A stretch of 64,000 bases of DNA from Acanthosepion esculentum (GCA_964036315.1 OZ038517.1:17058213-17122212); one strand, 5' to 3'. Shown: positions 25,462-39,639, counted from the stretch's first letter. Made by a program: numbers and translations. Notes: generated from the sequence alone by a model not told the origin.

Positions 25462-26650
25462 GGCTAAAATATGACATTTTAACAATAGTCAATATAAAGC
25501 CTTTATTTTCCCTTAGATCCTCTATAGTAATGCATCATAGCTTGATTGCAATTCCTTTAATATTGCTACTTTCTTTTAACCCTTTCATTTCATCATTGAT
25601 CATAGCCTGGCTCTCCCTAGTGGCACATAAGGCTAAAATATGACATTTTAACAATAGTCAATATAAAGCCTTTATTTTCCCTTAGATCCTCTATAGTAAT
25701 GCATCATAGCTTGATTGCAATTCCTTTAATATTGCTACTTTCTTTTAACCCTTTCATTTCATCATTGATCATAGCCTGGCTCTCCCTAGTGGCACATAAG
25801 GCTAAAATATGACATTTTAACAATAGTCAATATAAAGCCTTTATTTTCCCTTAGATCCTCTATAGTAATGCATCATAGCTTGATTGCAATTCCTTTAATA
25901 TTGCTACTTTCTTTTAACCCTTTCATTTCATCATTGATCATAGCCTGGCTCTCCCTAGTGGCACATAAGGCTAAAATATGACATTTTAACAATAGTCAAT
26001 ATAAAGCCTTTATTTTCCCTTAGATCCTCTATAGTAATGCATCATAGCTTGATTGCAATTCCTTTAATATTGCTACTTTCTTTTAACCCTTTCATTTCAT
26101 CATTGATCATAGCCTGGCTCTCCCTAGTGGCACATAAGGCTAAAATATGACATTTTAACAATAGTCAATATAAAGCCTTTATTTTCCCTTAGATCCTCTA
26201 TAGTAATGCATCATAGCTTGATTGCAATTCCTTTAATATTGCTACTTTCTTTTAACCCTTTCATTTCATCATTGATCATAGCCTGGCTCTCCCTAGTGGC
26301 ACATAAGGCTAAAATATGACATTTTAACAATAGTCAATATAAAGCCTTTATTTTCCCTTAGATCCTCTATAGTAATGCATCATAGCTTGATTGCAATTCC
26401 TTTAATATTGCTACTTTCTTTTAACCCTTTCATTTCATCATTGATCATAGCCTGGCTCTCCCTAGTGGCACATAAGGCTAAAATATGACATTTTAACAAT
26501 AGTCAATATAAAGCCTTTATTTTCCCTTAGATCCTCTATAGTAATGCATCATAGCTTGATTGCAATTCCTTTAATATTGCTACTTTCTTTTAACCCTTTC
26601 ATTTCATCATTGATCATAGCCTGGCTCTCCCTAGTGGCACATAAGGCTAA
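25462..26650 (+). repeat. homogenised run of seven near-identical monomers
   Basis: Successive units share the diagnostic 'tttcatttcatcattg' variant and show almost no other difference at exactly 169-bp spacing. This is the most uniform part of the array and suggests the most recent single-monomer expansion. Confidence 0.85.
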
Positions 26651-27389
26651 AATATGACATTTTAACAATAGTCAATATACAGCCTTTATTTTCCCTTAGA
26701 TCCTCTATAGTAATGCATCATAGATTGATTGCAATTCCTTTGATATTGCTACTTTCTTTTAACCCTTTCATTCCATCATTGATCATAGCCTGGCTCTCCC
26801 TAGTGGCACATAAGGCTAAAATATGACATTTTAACAATAGTCAATATACAGCCTTTATTTTCCTTTAGAACCTCTATAGGAATGTATCATAGCTTGATTG
26901 CAATTCCTTTAATATTGCTACTTTCTTTTAACCCTTTCATTCCATCATTGATCATAGCCTGGCTCTCCCTAGTGGCACATAAGGCTAAAATATTACATTT
27001 TAACAATAGTCAATATACAGCCTTTATTTTCCCTTAGATCCTCTATAGTAATGCATCATAGCTTGATTGCAATTCCTTTAATATTGCTACTTTCTTTTAA
27101 CCCTTTCATTTCATCATTGATCATAGCCTGGCTCTCCCTAGTGGCACATAAGGCTAAAATATGACATTTTAACAATAGTCAATATAAAGCCTTTATTTTC
27201 CCTTAGATCCTCTATAGGAATGTATCATAGCTTGATTGCAATTCCTTTAATATTGCTACTTTCTTTTAACCCTTTCATTCCATCATTGATCATAGCCTGG
27301 CTCTCCCTAGTGGCACATAATGTTAAATATGACATTTTAACAATAGTCAATATAAAGCCTTTATTTTCCCTTAGATCCTCTATAGTAAT

Positions 27390-29755
27390 GCATCATAGCT
27401 TGATTGCAATTCCTTTAATATTGCTACTTTCTTTTAACCTTTTCATTCCATCATTCATCATAGCCTGGCCCTCCCTAGTGGCACATAAGGCTAAAATATG
27501 ACATTTTAACAATAGTCAATATAAAGCCTTTATTTTCCCTTAGATCCTCTATAGTAATGCATCATAGCTTGATTGCAATTCCTTTAATATTGCTACATTC
27601 TTTTAACCCTTTCATTCTATCATTGATCATAGCCTGGCTCTCCCTAGTGGCACATAAGCTAAACTATGACATTTTAACAATAGTCAATATACAGCCTTTA
27701 TTTTCCCTTAGATCCTCTATAGTAATGCATCATAGCTTGATTGCAATTCCTTTAATATTGCTACTTTCTTTTAACCCTTTCATTCCATCATTGATCATAG
27801 CCTGGCTCTCCCTATTGGCACATAAGGCTAAAATATGACATTTTAACAATAGTCAATATAAAGCTTTCATTTTCCCTTAGATCCTCTATAGTAATGCATC
27901 ATAGCTTGATTGCAATTCCTTTAATATTGCTACTTTCTTTTAACCCTTTCATTCCATCATTGATCATAACCTGGCTCTCCCTAGTGGCACATAAGGCTAA
28001 AATATGACATTTTAACAATAGTCAATATACAGCCTTTATTTTCCCTTAGATCCTCTATAGTAATGCATCATAGATTGATTGCAATTCCTTTGATATTGCT
28101 ACTTTCTTTTAACCCTTTCATTCCATCATTGATCATAGCCTGGCTCTCCCTAGTGGCACATAAGGCTAAAATATGACATTTTAACAATAGTCAATATACA
28201 GCCTTTATTTTCCCTTAGATACTCTATAGTAATGCATCATAGCTTGATTGCAATTCCTTTAATATTGCTACTTTCTTTTAACCCTTTCATTCCATCATTG
28301 ATCATAGCCTGGCTCTCCCTATTGGCACATAAGGCTAAAATATGACATTTTAACAATAGTCAATATAAAGCTTTCATTTTCCCTTAGATCCTCTATAGTA
28401 ATGCATCATAGCTTGATTGCAATTCCTTTAATATTGCTACTTTCTTTTAACCCTTTCATTCCATCATTGATCATAACCTGGCTCTCCCTAGTGGCACATA
28501 AGGCTAAAATATGACATTTTAACAATAGTCAATATACAGCCTTTATTTTCCCTTAGATCCTCTATAGTAATGCATCATAGCTTGATTGCAATTCCTTTAA
28601 TATTGCTACTTTCTTTTAACCTTTTCATTCCATCATTCATCATAGCCTGGCCCTCCCTAGTGGCACATAAGGCTAAAATATGACATTTTAACAATAGTCA
28701 ATATAAAGCCTTTATTTTCCCTTAGATCCTCTATAGTAATGCATCATAGCTTGATTGCAATTCCTTTAATATTGCTACATTCTTTTAACCCTTTCATTCT
28801 ATCATTGATCATAGCCTGGCTCTCCCTAGTGGCACATAAGCTAAACTATGACATTTTAACAATAGTCAATATACAGCCTTTATTTTCCCTTAGATCCTCT
28901 ATAGTAATGCATCATAGCTTGATTGCAATTCCTTTAATATTGCTACTTTCTTTTAACCCTTTCATTCCATCATTGATCATAGCCTGGCTCTCCCTATTGG
29001 CACATAATGCTAAAATATGACATTTTAACAATAGTCAATATAAAGCTTTCATTTTCCCTTAGATCCTCTATAGTAATGCATCATAGCTTGATTGCAATTC
29101 CTTTAATATTGCTACTTTCTTTTAACCCTTTCATTCCATCATTGATCATAACCTGGCTCTCCCTAGTGGCACATAAGGCTAAAATATGACATTTTAACAA
29201 TAGTCAATATACAGCCTTTATTTTCCCTTAGATCCTCTATAGTAATGCATCATAGATTGATTGCAATTCCTTTGATATTGCTACTTTCTTTTAACCCTTT
29301 CATTCCATCATTGATCATAGCCTGGCTCTCCCTAGTGGCACATAAGGCTAAAATATGACATTTTAACAATAGTCAATATACAGCCTTTATTTTCCCTTAG
29401 ATACTCTATAGTAATGCATCATAGCTTGATTGCAATTCCTTTAATATTGCTACTTTCTTTTAACCCTTTCATTCCATCATTGATCATAGCCTGGCTCTCC
29501 CTATTGGCACATAAGGCTAAAATATGACATTTTAACAATAGTCAATATAAAGCTTTCATTTTCCCTTAGATCCTCTATAGTAATGCATCATAGCTTGATT
29601 GCAATTCCTTTAATATTGCTACTTTCTTTTAACCCTTTCATTCCATCATTGATCATAACCTGGCTCTCCCTAGTGGCACATAAGGCTAAAATATGACATT
29701 TTAACAATAGTCAATATACAGCCTTTATTTTCCCTTAGATCCTCTATAGTAAAGG
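27390..29755 (+). repeat. 7-monomer (1182-bp) tandem duplication
   Basis: 'ctaaactatg' at 27659 and 28841, 'aagctttcat' at about 27862 and 29044, and 'tgatattgct' at 28091 and 29273 all lie exactly 1182 bp apart, defining a seven-monomer tandem duplication. Confidence 0.9.
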
Positions 29756-31649
29756 CATCATAGATTGATTGCAATTCCTTTGATATTGCTACTTTCTTTT
29801 AACCCTTTCATTCCATCATTGATCATAGCCTGGCTCTCCCTAGTGGCACATAAGGCTAAAATATGACATTTTAACAATAGTCAATATACAGCCTTTATTT
29901 TCCCTTAGATCCTCTATAGTAATGCATCATAGCTTGATTGCAATTCCTTTAATATTGCTACTTTCTTTTAACCCTTTCATTTCATCATTGATCATAGCCT
30001 GGCTCTCCCTAGTGGCACATAAGGCTAAAATATGACATTTTAACAATAGTCAATATAAAGCCTTTATTTTCCCTTAGATCCTCTATAGTAATGCATCATA
30101 GCTTGATTGCAATTCCTTTAATATTCCTACTTTCTTTTAACCCTTTCATACCATCATTGATCATAGCCTGGCTCTCCCTAGTGGCACATAAGGCTAAAAT
30201 ATGACATTTTAACAATAGTCAATATAAAGCCTTTATTTTCCTTTAGATCCTCTATAGGAATGTATCATAGCTTGATTGCAATTCCTTTAATATTGCTACT
30301 TTCTTTTAACCCTTTCATTCCATCATTGATCATAGCCTGGCTCTCCCTAGTGGCACATAAGGCTAAAATATTACATTTTAACAATAGTCAATATACAGCC
30401 TTTATTTTCCCTTAGATCCTCTATAGTAATGCATCATAGCTTGATTGCAATTCCTTTAATATTGCTACTTTCCTTTAACCCTTTCATTCCATCATTGATC
30501 ATAGCCTGGCTCTCCCTAGTGGCACATAAGGCTAAAATATGACTTTTTAACAATAGTCAATATAAAGCCTTTATTTTCCCTTAGATCCTCTATAGGAATG
30601 TATCATAGCTTGATTGCAATTCCTTTAATATTGCTACTTTCTTTTAACCCTTTCATTCCATCATTGATCATAGCCTGGCTCTCCCTAGTGGCACATAAGG
30701 CTAAAATATTACATTTTAACAATAGTCAATATACAGCCTTTATTTTCCCTTAGATCCTCTATAGTAATGCATCATAGCTTGATTGCAATTCCTTTAATAT
30801 TGCTACTTTTTTTTAACCCTTTCATTCCATCATTGATCATAGCCTGGCTCTCCCTAGTGGCACATAAGGCTAAAATATGACATTTTAACAATAGTCAATA
30901 TAAAGCCTTTATTTTCCCTTAGATCCTCTATAGGAATGTATCATAGCTTGATTGCAATTCCTTTAATATTGCTACTTTCTTTTAACCCTTTCATTCCATC
31001 ATTGATCATAGCCTGGCTCTCCCTAGTGGCACATAATGTTAAATATGACATTTTAACAATAGTCAATATAAAGCCTTTATTTTCCCTTAGATCCTCTATA
31101 GTAATGCATCATAGCTTGATTGCAATTCCTTTAATATTGCTACTTTCTTTTAACCTTTTCATTCCATCATTCATCATAGCCTGGCCCTCCCTAGTGGCAC
31201 ATAAGGCTAAAATATGACATTTTAACAATAGTCAATATAAAGCCTTTATTTTCCCTTAGATCCTCTATAGTAATGCATTATAGCTTGATTGCAATTCCTT
31301 TAATATTGCTACATTCTTTTAACCCTTTCATTCTATCATTGATCATAGCCTGGCTCTCCCTAGTGGCACATAAGGCTAAACTATGACATTTTAACAATAG
31401 TCAATATACAGCCTTTATTTTCCCTTAGATCCTCTATAGGAATGCATCATAGCTTGATTGCAATTCCTTTAATATTGCTACTTTCTTTTAACCCTTTCAT
31501 TCCATCATTGATCATAGCCTGGCTCTCCCTAGTGGCACATAAGTTTAAATATGACATTTTAACAATAGTCAATATAATGCCTTTATTTTCCCTTAGATCC
31601 TCTATAGGAATGTATCATAGCTTGATTGCAATACCTTTATATTGCTACT

Positions 31650-32560
31650 TTCTTTTAACCCTTTCATTCCATCATTGATCATAGCCTGGTTCTCCCTAGT
31701 GGCACATAAGGCTAAAATATGACATTTTAACAATAGTCAATATAAAGCCTTTATTTTCCTTTAGATCCTCTATAGTAATGCATCATAGCTTGATTGCAAT
31801 TCCTTTAATATTGCTACTTTCTTTTAACCCTTTCATTCCATCATTGATCATAGCCTGGCTCTCCCTAGTGGCACATAAGGCTAAAATATGACATTTTAAC
31901 AATAGTCAATATAAAGCCTTTATTTTCCCTTAGATCCTCTATAGTAATGCATCATAGCTTGATTGCAATTCCTTTAATATTGCTACTTTCTTTTAACCCT
32001 TTCATTCCATCATTGATCATAGCCTGGTTCTCCCTAGTGGCACATAAGGCTAAAATATGACATTTTAACAATAGTCAATATAAAGCCTTTATTTTCCTTT
32101 AGATCCTCTATAGTAATGCATCATAGCTTGATTGCAATTCCTTTAATATTGCTACTTTCTTTTAACCCTTTCATTCCATCATTGATCATAGCCTGGCTCT
32201 CCCTAGTGGCACATAAGGCTAAAATATGACATTTTAACAATAGTCAATATAAAGCCTTTATTTTCCCTTAGATCCTCTATAGTAATGCATCATAGCTTGA
32301 TTGCAATTCCTTTAATATTGCTACTTTCTTTTAACCCTTTCATTCCATCATTGATCATAGCCTGGTTCTCCCTAGTGGCACATAAGGCTAAAATATGACA
32401 TTTTAACAATAGTCAATATAAAGCCTTTATTTTCCTTTAGATCCTCTATAGTAATGCATCATAGCTTGATTGCAATTCCTTTAATATTGCTACTTTCTTT
32501 TAACCCTTTCATTCCATCATTGATCATAGCCTGGCTCTCCCTAGTGGCACATAAGGCTAA
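31650..32560 (+). repeat. dimeric (338-bp) higher-order repeat
   Basis: 'cctggttctcc' occurs at 31685, 32023 and 32361, exactly 338 bp apart, alternating with 'cctggctctcc' monomers. This is a clear two-monomer unit in about three copies. Confidence 0.9.
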
Positions 32561-33029
32561 AATATTACATTTTAACAATAGTCAATATACAGCCTTTATT
32601 TTCCCTTAGATCCTCTATAGTAATGCATCATAGCTTGATTGCAATTCCTTTAATATTGCTACTTTCTTTTAACCCTTTCATTCCATCATTGATCATAGCC
32701 TGGCTCTCCCTAGTGGCACATAAGGCTAAAATATTACATTTTAACAATAGTCAATATAAAGCCTTTATTTTCCCTTAGATCCTCTATAGGAATGTATCAT
32801 AGCTTGATTGCAATTCCTTTAATATTGCTACTTTCCTTTAACCCTTTCATTCCATCATTCATCATAGCCTGGCCCTCCCTAGTGGCACATAAGGCTAAAC
32901 TATGACATTTTAACAATAGTCAATATAAAGCCTTTATTTTCCCTTAGATCCTCTATAGGAATGCATCATAGCTTGATTGCAATACCTTTATATTGCTACT
33001 TTCTTTTAACCCTTTCATTCCATCATTGA

Positions 33030-36000
33030 TCATAGCCTGGTTCTCCCTAGGGGCACATAAGGCTAAAATATGACATTTTAACAATAGTCAATATAAAGCC
33101 TTTATTTTCCTTTAGATCCTCTATAGTAATGCATCATAACTTGATTGCAATTCCTTTAATATTGCTACTTTCTTTTAACCCTTTCATTCCATCATTGATC
33201 ATAGCCTGGCTCTCCCTAGTGGCACATAAGGCTAAAATATTACATTTTAACAATAGTCAATATACAGCCTTTATTTTCCCTTAGATCCTCTATAGTAATG
33301 CATCATAGCTTGATTGCAATTCCTTTAATATTGCTACTTTCCTTTAAGCCTTTCATTCCATCATTGATCATAGCCTGGCTCTCCCTAGTGGCACATAAGG
33401 CTAAAATATGACATTTTAACAATAGTCAATATAAAGCCTTTATTTTCCCTTAGATCCTCTATAGGAATGTATCATAGCTTGATTGCAATTCCTTTAATAT
33501 TGCTACTTTCCTTTAACCCTTTCATTCCATCATTCATCATAGCCTGGCTCTCCCTAGTGGCACATAAGGCTAAAATATGACATTTTAACAATAGTCAATA
33601 TAAAGCCTTTATTTTCCCTTAGATCCTCTATAGGAATGTATCATAGCTTGATTGCAATTCCTTTAATATTGCTACTTTCTTTTAACCCTTTCATTCCATC
33701 ATTGATCATAGCCTGGCTCTCCCTAGTGGCACATAAGGCTAAAATATTACATTTTAACAATAGTCAATATACAGCCTTTATTTTCCCTTAGATCCTCTAT
33801 AGTAATGCATCATAGCTTGATTGCAATTCCTTTAATATTGCTACTTTCCTTTAACCCTTTCATTCCATCATTGATCATAGCCTGGCTCTCCCTTGTGGCA
33901 CATAAGGCTAAAATATGACATTTTAACAATAGTCAATATAAAGCCTTTATTTTCCCTTAGATCCTCTATAGTAATGCATCATAGCTTGATTGCAATTCCT
34001 TTAATATTGCTACATTCTTTTAACCCTTTCATTCTATCATTGATCATAGCCTGGCTCTCCCTAGTGGCACATAAGGCTAAACTATGACATTTTAACAATA
34101 GTCAATATACAGCCTTTATTTTCCCTTAGATCCTCTATAGGAATGCATCATAGCTTGATTGCAATTCCTTTAATATTGCTACTTTCTTTTAACCCTTTCA
34201 TTCCATCATTGATCATAGCCTGGCTCTCCCTAGTGGCACATAAGTTTAAATATGACATTTTAACAATAGTCAATATAAAGCCTTTATTTTCCCTTAGATC
34301 CTCTATAGGAATGTATCATAGCTTGATTGCAATACCTTTATATTGCTACTTTCTTTTAACCCTTTCATTCCATCATTGATCATAGCCTGGTTCTCCCTAG
34401 TGGCACATAAGGCTAAAATATGACATTTTAACAATAGTCAATATAAAGCCTTTATTTTCCTTTAGATCCTCTATAGTAATGCATCATAGCTTGATTGCAA
34501 TTCCTTTAATATTGCTACTTTCTTTTAACCCTTTCATTCCATCATTGATCATAGCCTGGCTCTCCCTAGTGGCACATAAGGCTAAAATATTACATTTTAA
34601 CAATAGTCAATATACAGCCTTTATTTTCCCTTAGATCCTCTATAGTAATGCATCATAGCTTGATTGCAATTCCTTTAATATTGCTACTTTCTTTTAACCC
34701 TTTCATTCCATCATTGATCATAGCCTGGCTCTCCCTAGTGGCACATAAGGCTAAAATATTACATTTTAACAATAGTCAATATAAAGCCTTTATTTTCCCT
34801 TAGATCCTCTATAGGAATGTATCATAGCTTGATTGCAATTCCTTTAATATTGCTACTTTCCTTTAACCCTTTCATTCCATCATTCATCATAGCCTGGCCC
34901 TCCCTAGTGGCACATAAGGCTAAACTATGACATTTTAACAATAGTCAATATAAAGCCTTTATTTTCCCTTAGATCCTCTATAGGAATGCATCATACCTTG
35001 ATTGCAATACCTTTATATTGCTACTTTCTTTTAACCCTTTCATTCCATCATTGATCATAGCCTGGTTCTCCCTAGTGGCACATAAGGCTAAAATATGACA
35101 TTTTAACAATAGTCAATATAAAGCCTTTATTTTCCTTTAGATCCTCTATAGTAATGCATCATAACTTGATTGCAATTCCTTTAATATTGCTACTTTCTTT
35201 TAACCCTTTCATTCCATCATTGATCATAGCCTGGCTCTCCCTAGTGGCACATAAGGCTAAAATATTACATTTTAACAATAGTCAATATACAGCCTTTATT
35301 TTCCCTTAGATCCTCTATAGTAATGCATCATAGCTTGATTGCAATTCCTTTAATATTGCTACTTTCCTTTAAGCCTTTCATTCCATCATTGATCATAGCC
35401 TGGCTCTCCCTAGTGGCACATAAGGCTAAAATATGACATTTTAACAATAGTCAATATAAAGCCTTTATTTTCCCTTAGATCCTCTATAGGAATGTATCAT
35501 AGCTTGATTGCAATTCCTTTAATATTGCTACTTTCCTTTAACCCTTTCATTCCATCATTCATCATAGCCTGGCTCTCCCTAGTGGCACATAAGGCTAAAA
35601 TATGACATTTTAACAATAGTCAATATAAAGCCTTTATTTTCCCTTAGATCCTCTATAGGAATGTATCATAGCTTGATTGCAATTCCTTTAATATTGCTAC
35701 TTTCTTTTAACCCTTTCATTCCATCATTGATCATAGCCTGGCTCTCCCTAGTGGCACATAAGGCTAAAATATTACATTTTAACAATAGTCAATATACAGC
35801 CTTTATTTTCCCTTAGATCCTCTATAGTAATGCATCATAGCTTGATTGCAATTCCTTTAATATTGCTACTTTCCTTTAACCCTTTCATTCCATCATTGAT
35901 CATAGCCTGGCTCTCCCTAGTGGCACATAAGGCTAAAATATGACATTTTAACAATAGTCAATATAAAGCCTTTATTTTCCCTTAGATCCTCTATAGGAAT

Positions 36001-36080
36001 GTATCATAGCTAGATTGCAATTCCTTTAATATTGCTACTTTCCTTTAACCCTTTCATTCCATCATTGATCATAGCCTGGC
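33030..36080 (+). repeat. 12-monomer duplication within the 169-bp array
   Basis: 'gcatcataac' at 33131 and 35156 (about 2025 bp apart) sits in the same run of neighbours: 'ataccttta' and 'cctggttctcc' before, 'aatattacat' and 'tttcctttaagcc' after. Confidence 0.85.
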
Positions 36081-36167
36081 TCTCCATAGTGGCACATAAG
36101 GCTAAAATATGACATTTTAACAATAGTCAATATAAAGCCTTTATTTTCCCTTAGATCCTCTATAGTA

Positions 36168-37291
36168 ATGCATCATAGCTTGATTGCAATTCCTTTAATA
36201 TTGCTACTTTCTTTTAACCCTTTCATTCCATCATTCATCATAGCCTGGCTCTCCCTAGTGGCACATAAGTTTAAATATGACATTTTAACAATAGTCAATA
36301 TAAAGCCTTTATTTTCCCTTAGATCCTCTATAGGAATCTATCATAGCTTGATTGCAATTCCTTTAATATTGCTACTTTCTTTTAACCCTTTCATTCCATC
36401 ATTGATCATAGCCTGGCTCACCCTAGTGGCACATAAGGCTAAAATATGACATTTTAACAATAGTCAATATAAAGCCTTTATTTTCCCTTAGATCCTCTAT
36501 AGTAATGCATCATAGCTTGATTGCAATTCCTTTAATATTGCTACTTTCTTTTAACCCTTTCATTCCATCATTCATCATAGCCTGGCTCTCCCTAGTGGCA
36601 CATAAGTTTAAATATGACATTTTAACAATAGTCAATATAAAGCCTTTATTTTCCCTTAGATCCTCTATAGTAATGCATCATAGCTTGATTGCAATTCCTT
36701 TAATATTGCTACTTTCTTTTAACTCTTTCATTCCATCATTGATCATAGCCTGGCTCTCCCTAGTGGCACATAAGTTTAAATATGACATTTTAACAATAGT
36801 CAATATAAAGCCTTTATTTTCCCTTAGATCCTCTATAGTAATGCATCATAGCTTGATTGCAATTCCTTTAATATTGCTACTTTCCTTTAACCCTTTCATT
36901 CCATCATTGATCATAGCCTGGCTCTCCATAGTGGCACATAAGGCTAAAATATGACATTTTAACAATAGTCAATATAAAGCCTTTATTTTCCCTTAGATCC
37001 TCTATAGTAATGCATCATAGCTTGATTGCAATTCCTTTAATATTGCTACTTTCTTTTAACCCTTTCATTCCATCATTGATCATAGCCTGGCTCTCCCTAG
37101 TGGCACATAAGTTTAAATATGACATTTTAACAATAGTCAATATAAAGCCTTTATTTTCCCTTAGATCCTCTATAGGAATCTATCATAGCTTGATTGCAAT
37201 TCCTTTAATATTGCTACTTTCTTTTAACCCTTTCATTCCATCATTGATCATAGCCTGGCTCACCCTAGTGGCACATAAGGCTAAAATATGA
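36168..37291 (+). repeat. run of 168-bp 'taagtttaaat' monomers
   Basis: Junctions near 36268, 36605, 36774 and 37110 read 'taagtttaaatatg' in place of 'taaggctaaaatatg', shortening the unit to 168 bp. As 168 divides by 3, the frame continues, and open frames of 93-149 codons appear. This explains the longest frames in the array without coding function. Confidence 0.9.
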
Positions 37292-37826
37292 CATTTTAAC
37301 AATAGTCAATATAAAGCCTTTATTTTCCCTTAGATCCTCTATAGTAATGCATCATAGCTTGATTGCAATTCCTTTAATATTGCTACTTTCTTTTAACCCT
37401 TTCATTCCATCATTCATCATAGCCTGGCTCTCCCTAGTGGCACATAAGGCTAAAATATGACATTTTAACAATAGTCAATATAAAGCCTTTATTTGCCCTT
37501 TGATCCTCTATAGTAATGCATCATAGCTTGATTGCAATTCCTTTAATATTGCTACTTTCTTTTAACCCTTTCATTCCATCATTCATCATAGCCTGCCTCT
37601 CCCTAGTGGCACATAAGGCTAAAATATGACATTTTAACTATAGTCAATATAAAGCCTTTACTTTCCCTTAGCTCCTCTATAGTAATGCATCATAGCTTGA
37701 TTGCAATTCCTTTAATATTGCTACTTTCTTTTAACCCTTTCATTCCATCATTCATCATAGCCTGGCTCTCCCTAGTGGCACATAAGGCTAAAATATGACA
37801 TTTTAACTATAGTCGATATAAATCCT

Positions 37827-38838
37827 CTGTGTATCCTAAAATTTATTGTTTCTCCGTACTATCCCAGCAAGTATTTTAACTATTTCTGCCAATATCTGTC
37901 ATTACATGATTCAGATTTGATCCAAAATGTAATATTGATGCCATATCTGTTTTATTTCTCACAGACATTCCAATACTACCCCACAAAATCTGAAACTCTT
38001 TCTGCCATCCTTTATTTTTACAGGAATGAGATTAAGTCAAAAATGGTTTATTGGATCCACATTCTTCCAGTCGTCTTTTAGAGGATGTCTTATTTTGTCG
38101 CACCCTACAACCTCTTTTCCTGCAGTCACAATTTTGGAAATCAATCGTTACTCTAGTGGCATTCCATTGCAAATGTTTAGTTCAGTTCTCCATTCTTGAT
38201 TTTTAAAGGGGTAAGCCATTTGCAGTTATAGCTCCCCATTTCACGTATATGAAGTTAAATCATTCAAATATTCTCTGTAGTTTTGGCTGAAATTTCATAG
38301 GCTGACCAATATTCTCCCATGGAAAATGACCACATGTCATATATTTTTCAACACAGTATACTTTGCCTTCCACACATTTCTTCCCTAAGTGTTGCAGTGC
38401 CTAGATCTCGTTCTGAAGTAGCTTTCATCCCGTTGGTAAAAAAAAAAGAAGCAGCAGTTCATATGACGCCATCATCACTGTGATACTGGTACCCAGGCAA
38501 ATGTTGTTTTTTTTACGTTGGGGAACTGATGGGTAACAAATTAGATTTATAGTCAATCACCTGGTATCCATCACCATGTAGTGAACTCGATGAATGTTTC
38601 TCCCGGTGGTGGCAGTTACAAACATTGGTTTATCTCTTAAATTCACCTGCCCACTTTTGCTTTGTTGATGAAGCTGGACAATCATACCCTAATATAGACA
38701 CCATGTCAGAAAAAATGTCCTTGGAGGTTTAATCCATTATCTGCAGGTATTTGGTGACAACACGATGCCAAATGTTATCGATTTTCAAGAGAAGTCACTA
38801 CTAGTTATTTATTAAGTCTTCTACACGTCAGATTACAT
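37827..38838. other. unique spacer after the 169-bp satellite
   Basis: This is the least repetitive kilobase in the window. Minus-strand reading gives short protein-like stretches interrupted by stops (for example about 38640-38550), which might be a decayed coding sequence, but no family is recognised. Confidence 0.4.
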
Positions 38839-39420
38839 GCAAAGAAACAATGCCATTATTAATAAAAAAGAGATGAAATTAATGCATGCAAGATTTCACA
38901 GCTCTAGAATCATTCCTTCCCAGTCAGCCTATGAACTTTTCAGCCTACCCTCGTACGTGGAAAGAAACAATGCCGTTATTAATAAAAAGAGATGAAATTA
39001 ATGCATGCAAGATTTCACAGCTCTAGAATCATTCCTTCACAGTCAGCCTATGAACTTTTCAGCCTACCCTCGTACGTGGAAAGAAACAATGCCGTTATTA
39101 ATAAAAAGAGATGAAATTGATGCATGCAAGATTTCACAGCTCTAGAATCATTCCTTCACAGTCAGCCTATGAACTTTTCAGCCTACCCTCGTACGTGGAA
39201 AGAAACAATACCGTTATTAATAAAAAGAGATGAAATTAATGCATGCAAGATTTCACAGCTCTAGAATCATTCCTTCACAGTCAGCCTATGAAATTTTCAG
39301 CCTACCCTTCTACGTGGAAAGAAACAATGCCGTTATTAATAAAAAGAGATGAAATTAATGCATGCAAGATTTCACAGCTCTAAAATCATTCCTTCACAGT
39401 CAGCCTATGAACTTTTCAGC
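38839..39420 (+). repeat. 119-bp tandem repeat, ~5 copies
   Basis: Units run from 'ggaaagaaacaatgccgtta' through 'ttcacagctctagaatcatt' to 'ttcagcctaccctcgtacg'. 'tacgtgg' at 38954, 39073, 39192 and 39311 gives an exact 119-bp period. Copies differ at only a few bases, so this is a young array. Confidence 0.95.
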
Positions 39421-39639
39421 AGTCGTAAAAAGGAAATGTCTATTCGTGTTTTTTGGGGTTTTTTTCTTCAAGAATTGCTATATTGTCTAACAAACTCCCA
39501 TGAGTAATTTTCCTGAACTATGCAATCTTAACATCTTCAACTCAAGGGGCAATCATTATGTATCCTCCTCTTCTTCATAATCTTCACTTCTGCCTTCAAC
39601 CTCCTCCTAGTAAATTTATACCAGGATTAGCCCTTGAAC

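Larger units (their letters stand above)
9428..37826 (+). repeat. 169-bp satellite array, ~168 monomers
   Basis: The stretch is a single head-to-tail array with all units in one orientation. Landmark words in order within a unit are 'atgacattttaacaatagtc', 'gcctttattttcccttagat', 'cctctatag(t/g)aatg(c/t)atc', 'gcttgattgcaattccttta', 'ccctttcattccatcatt(g/c)', 'cctggctctccctagtggca' and 'cataaggctaaa'. The 169-bp period is exact over long stretches (for example 25462, 25631 and 25800). Units of 168 bp or slightly shorter arise from single deletions, such as 'taagtttaaat' or 'atagtgatat'. No other element interrupts it. Short open frames starting MHHSLIAIPLILLLSF are reading through the monomer and are not genes. 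The near-nucleosomal unit length is compatible with a centromeric or pericentromeric satellite, but function is unknown. Confidence 0.97.

Noticed and set aside
14381..37291. Many 60-149-codon ORFs with repeated MHHSLIAIPLILLLSFNPFIPS, looking like a hydrophobic repeat protein
   Set aside because: They are readings of the 169-bp satellite. They end at each unit unless a 168-bp variant keeps the frame, and start codons depend on a GCATCAT/GTATCAT variant. No gene structure is seen.
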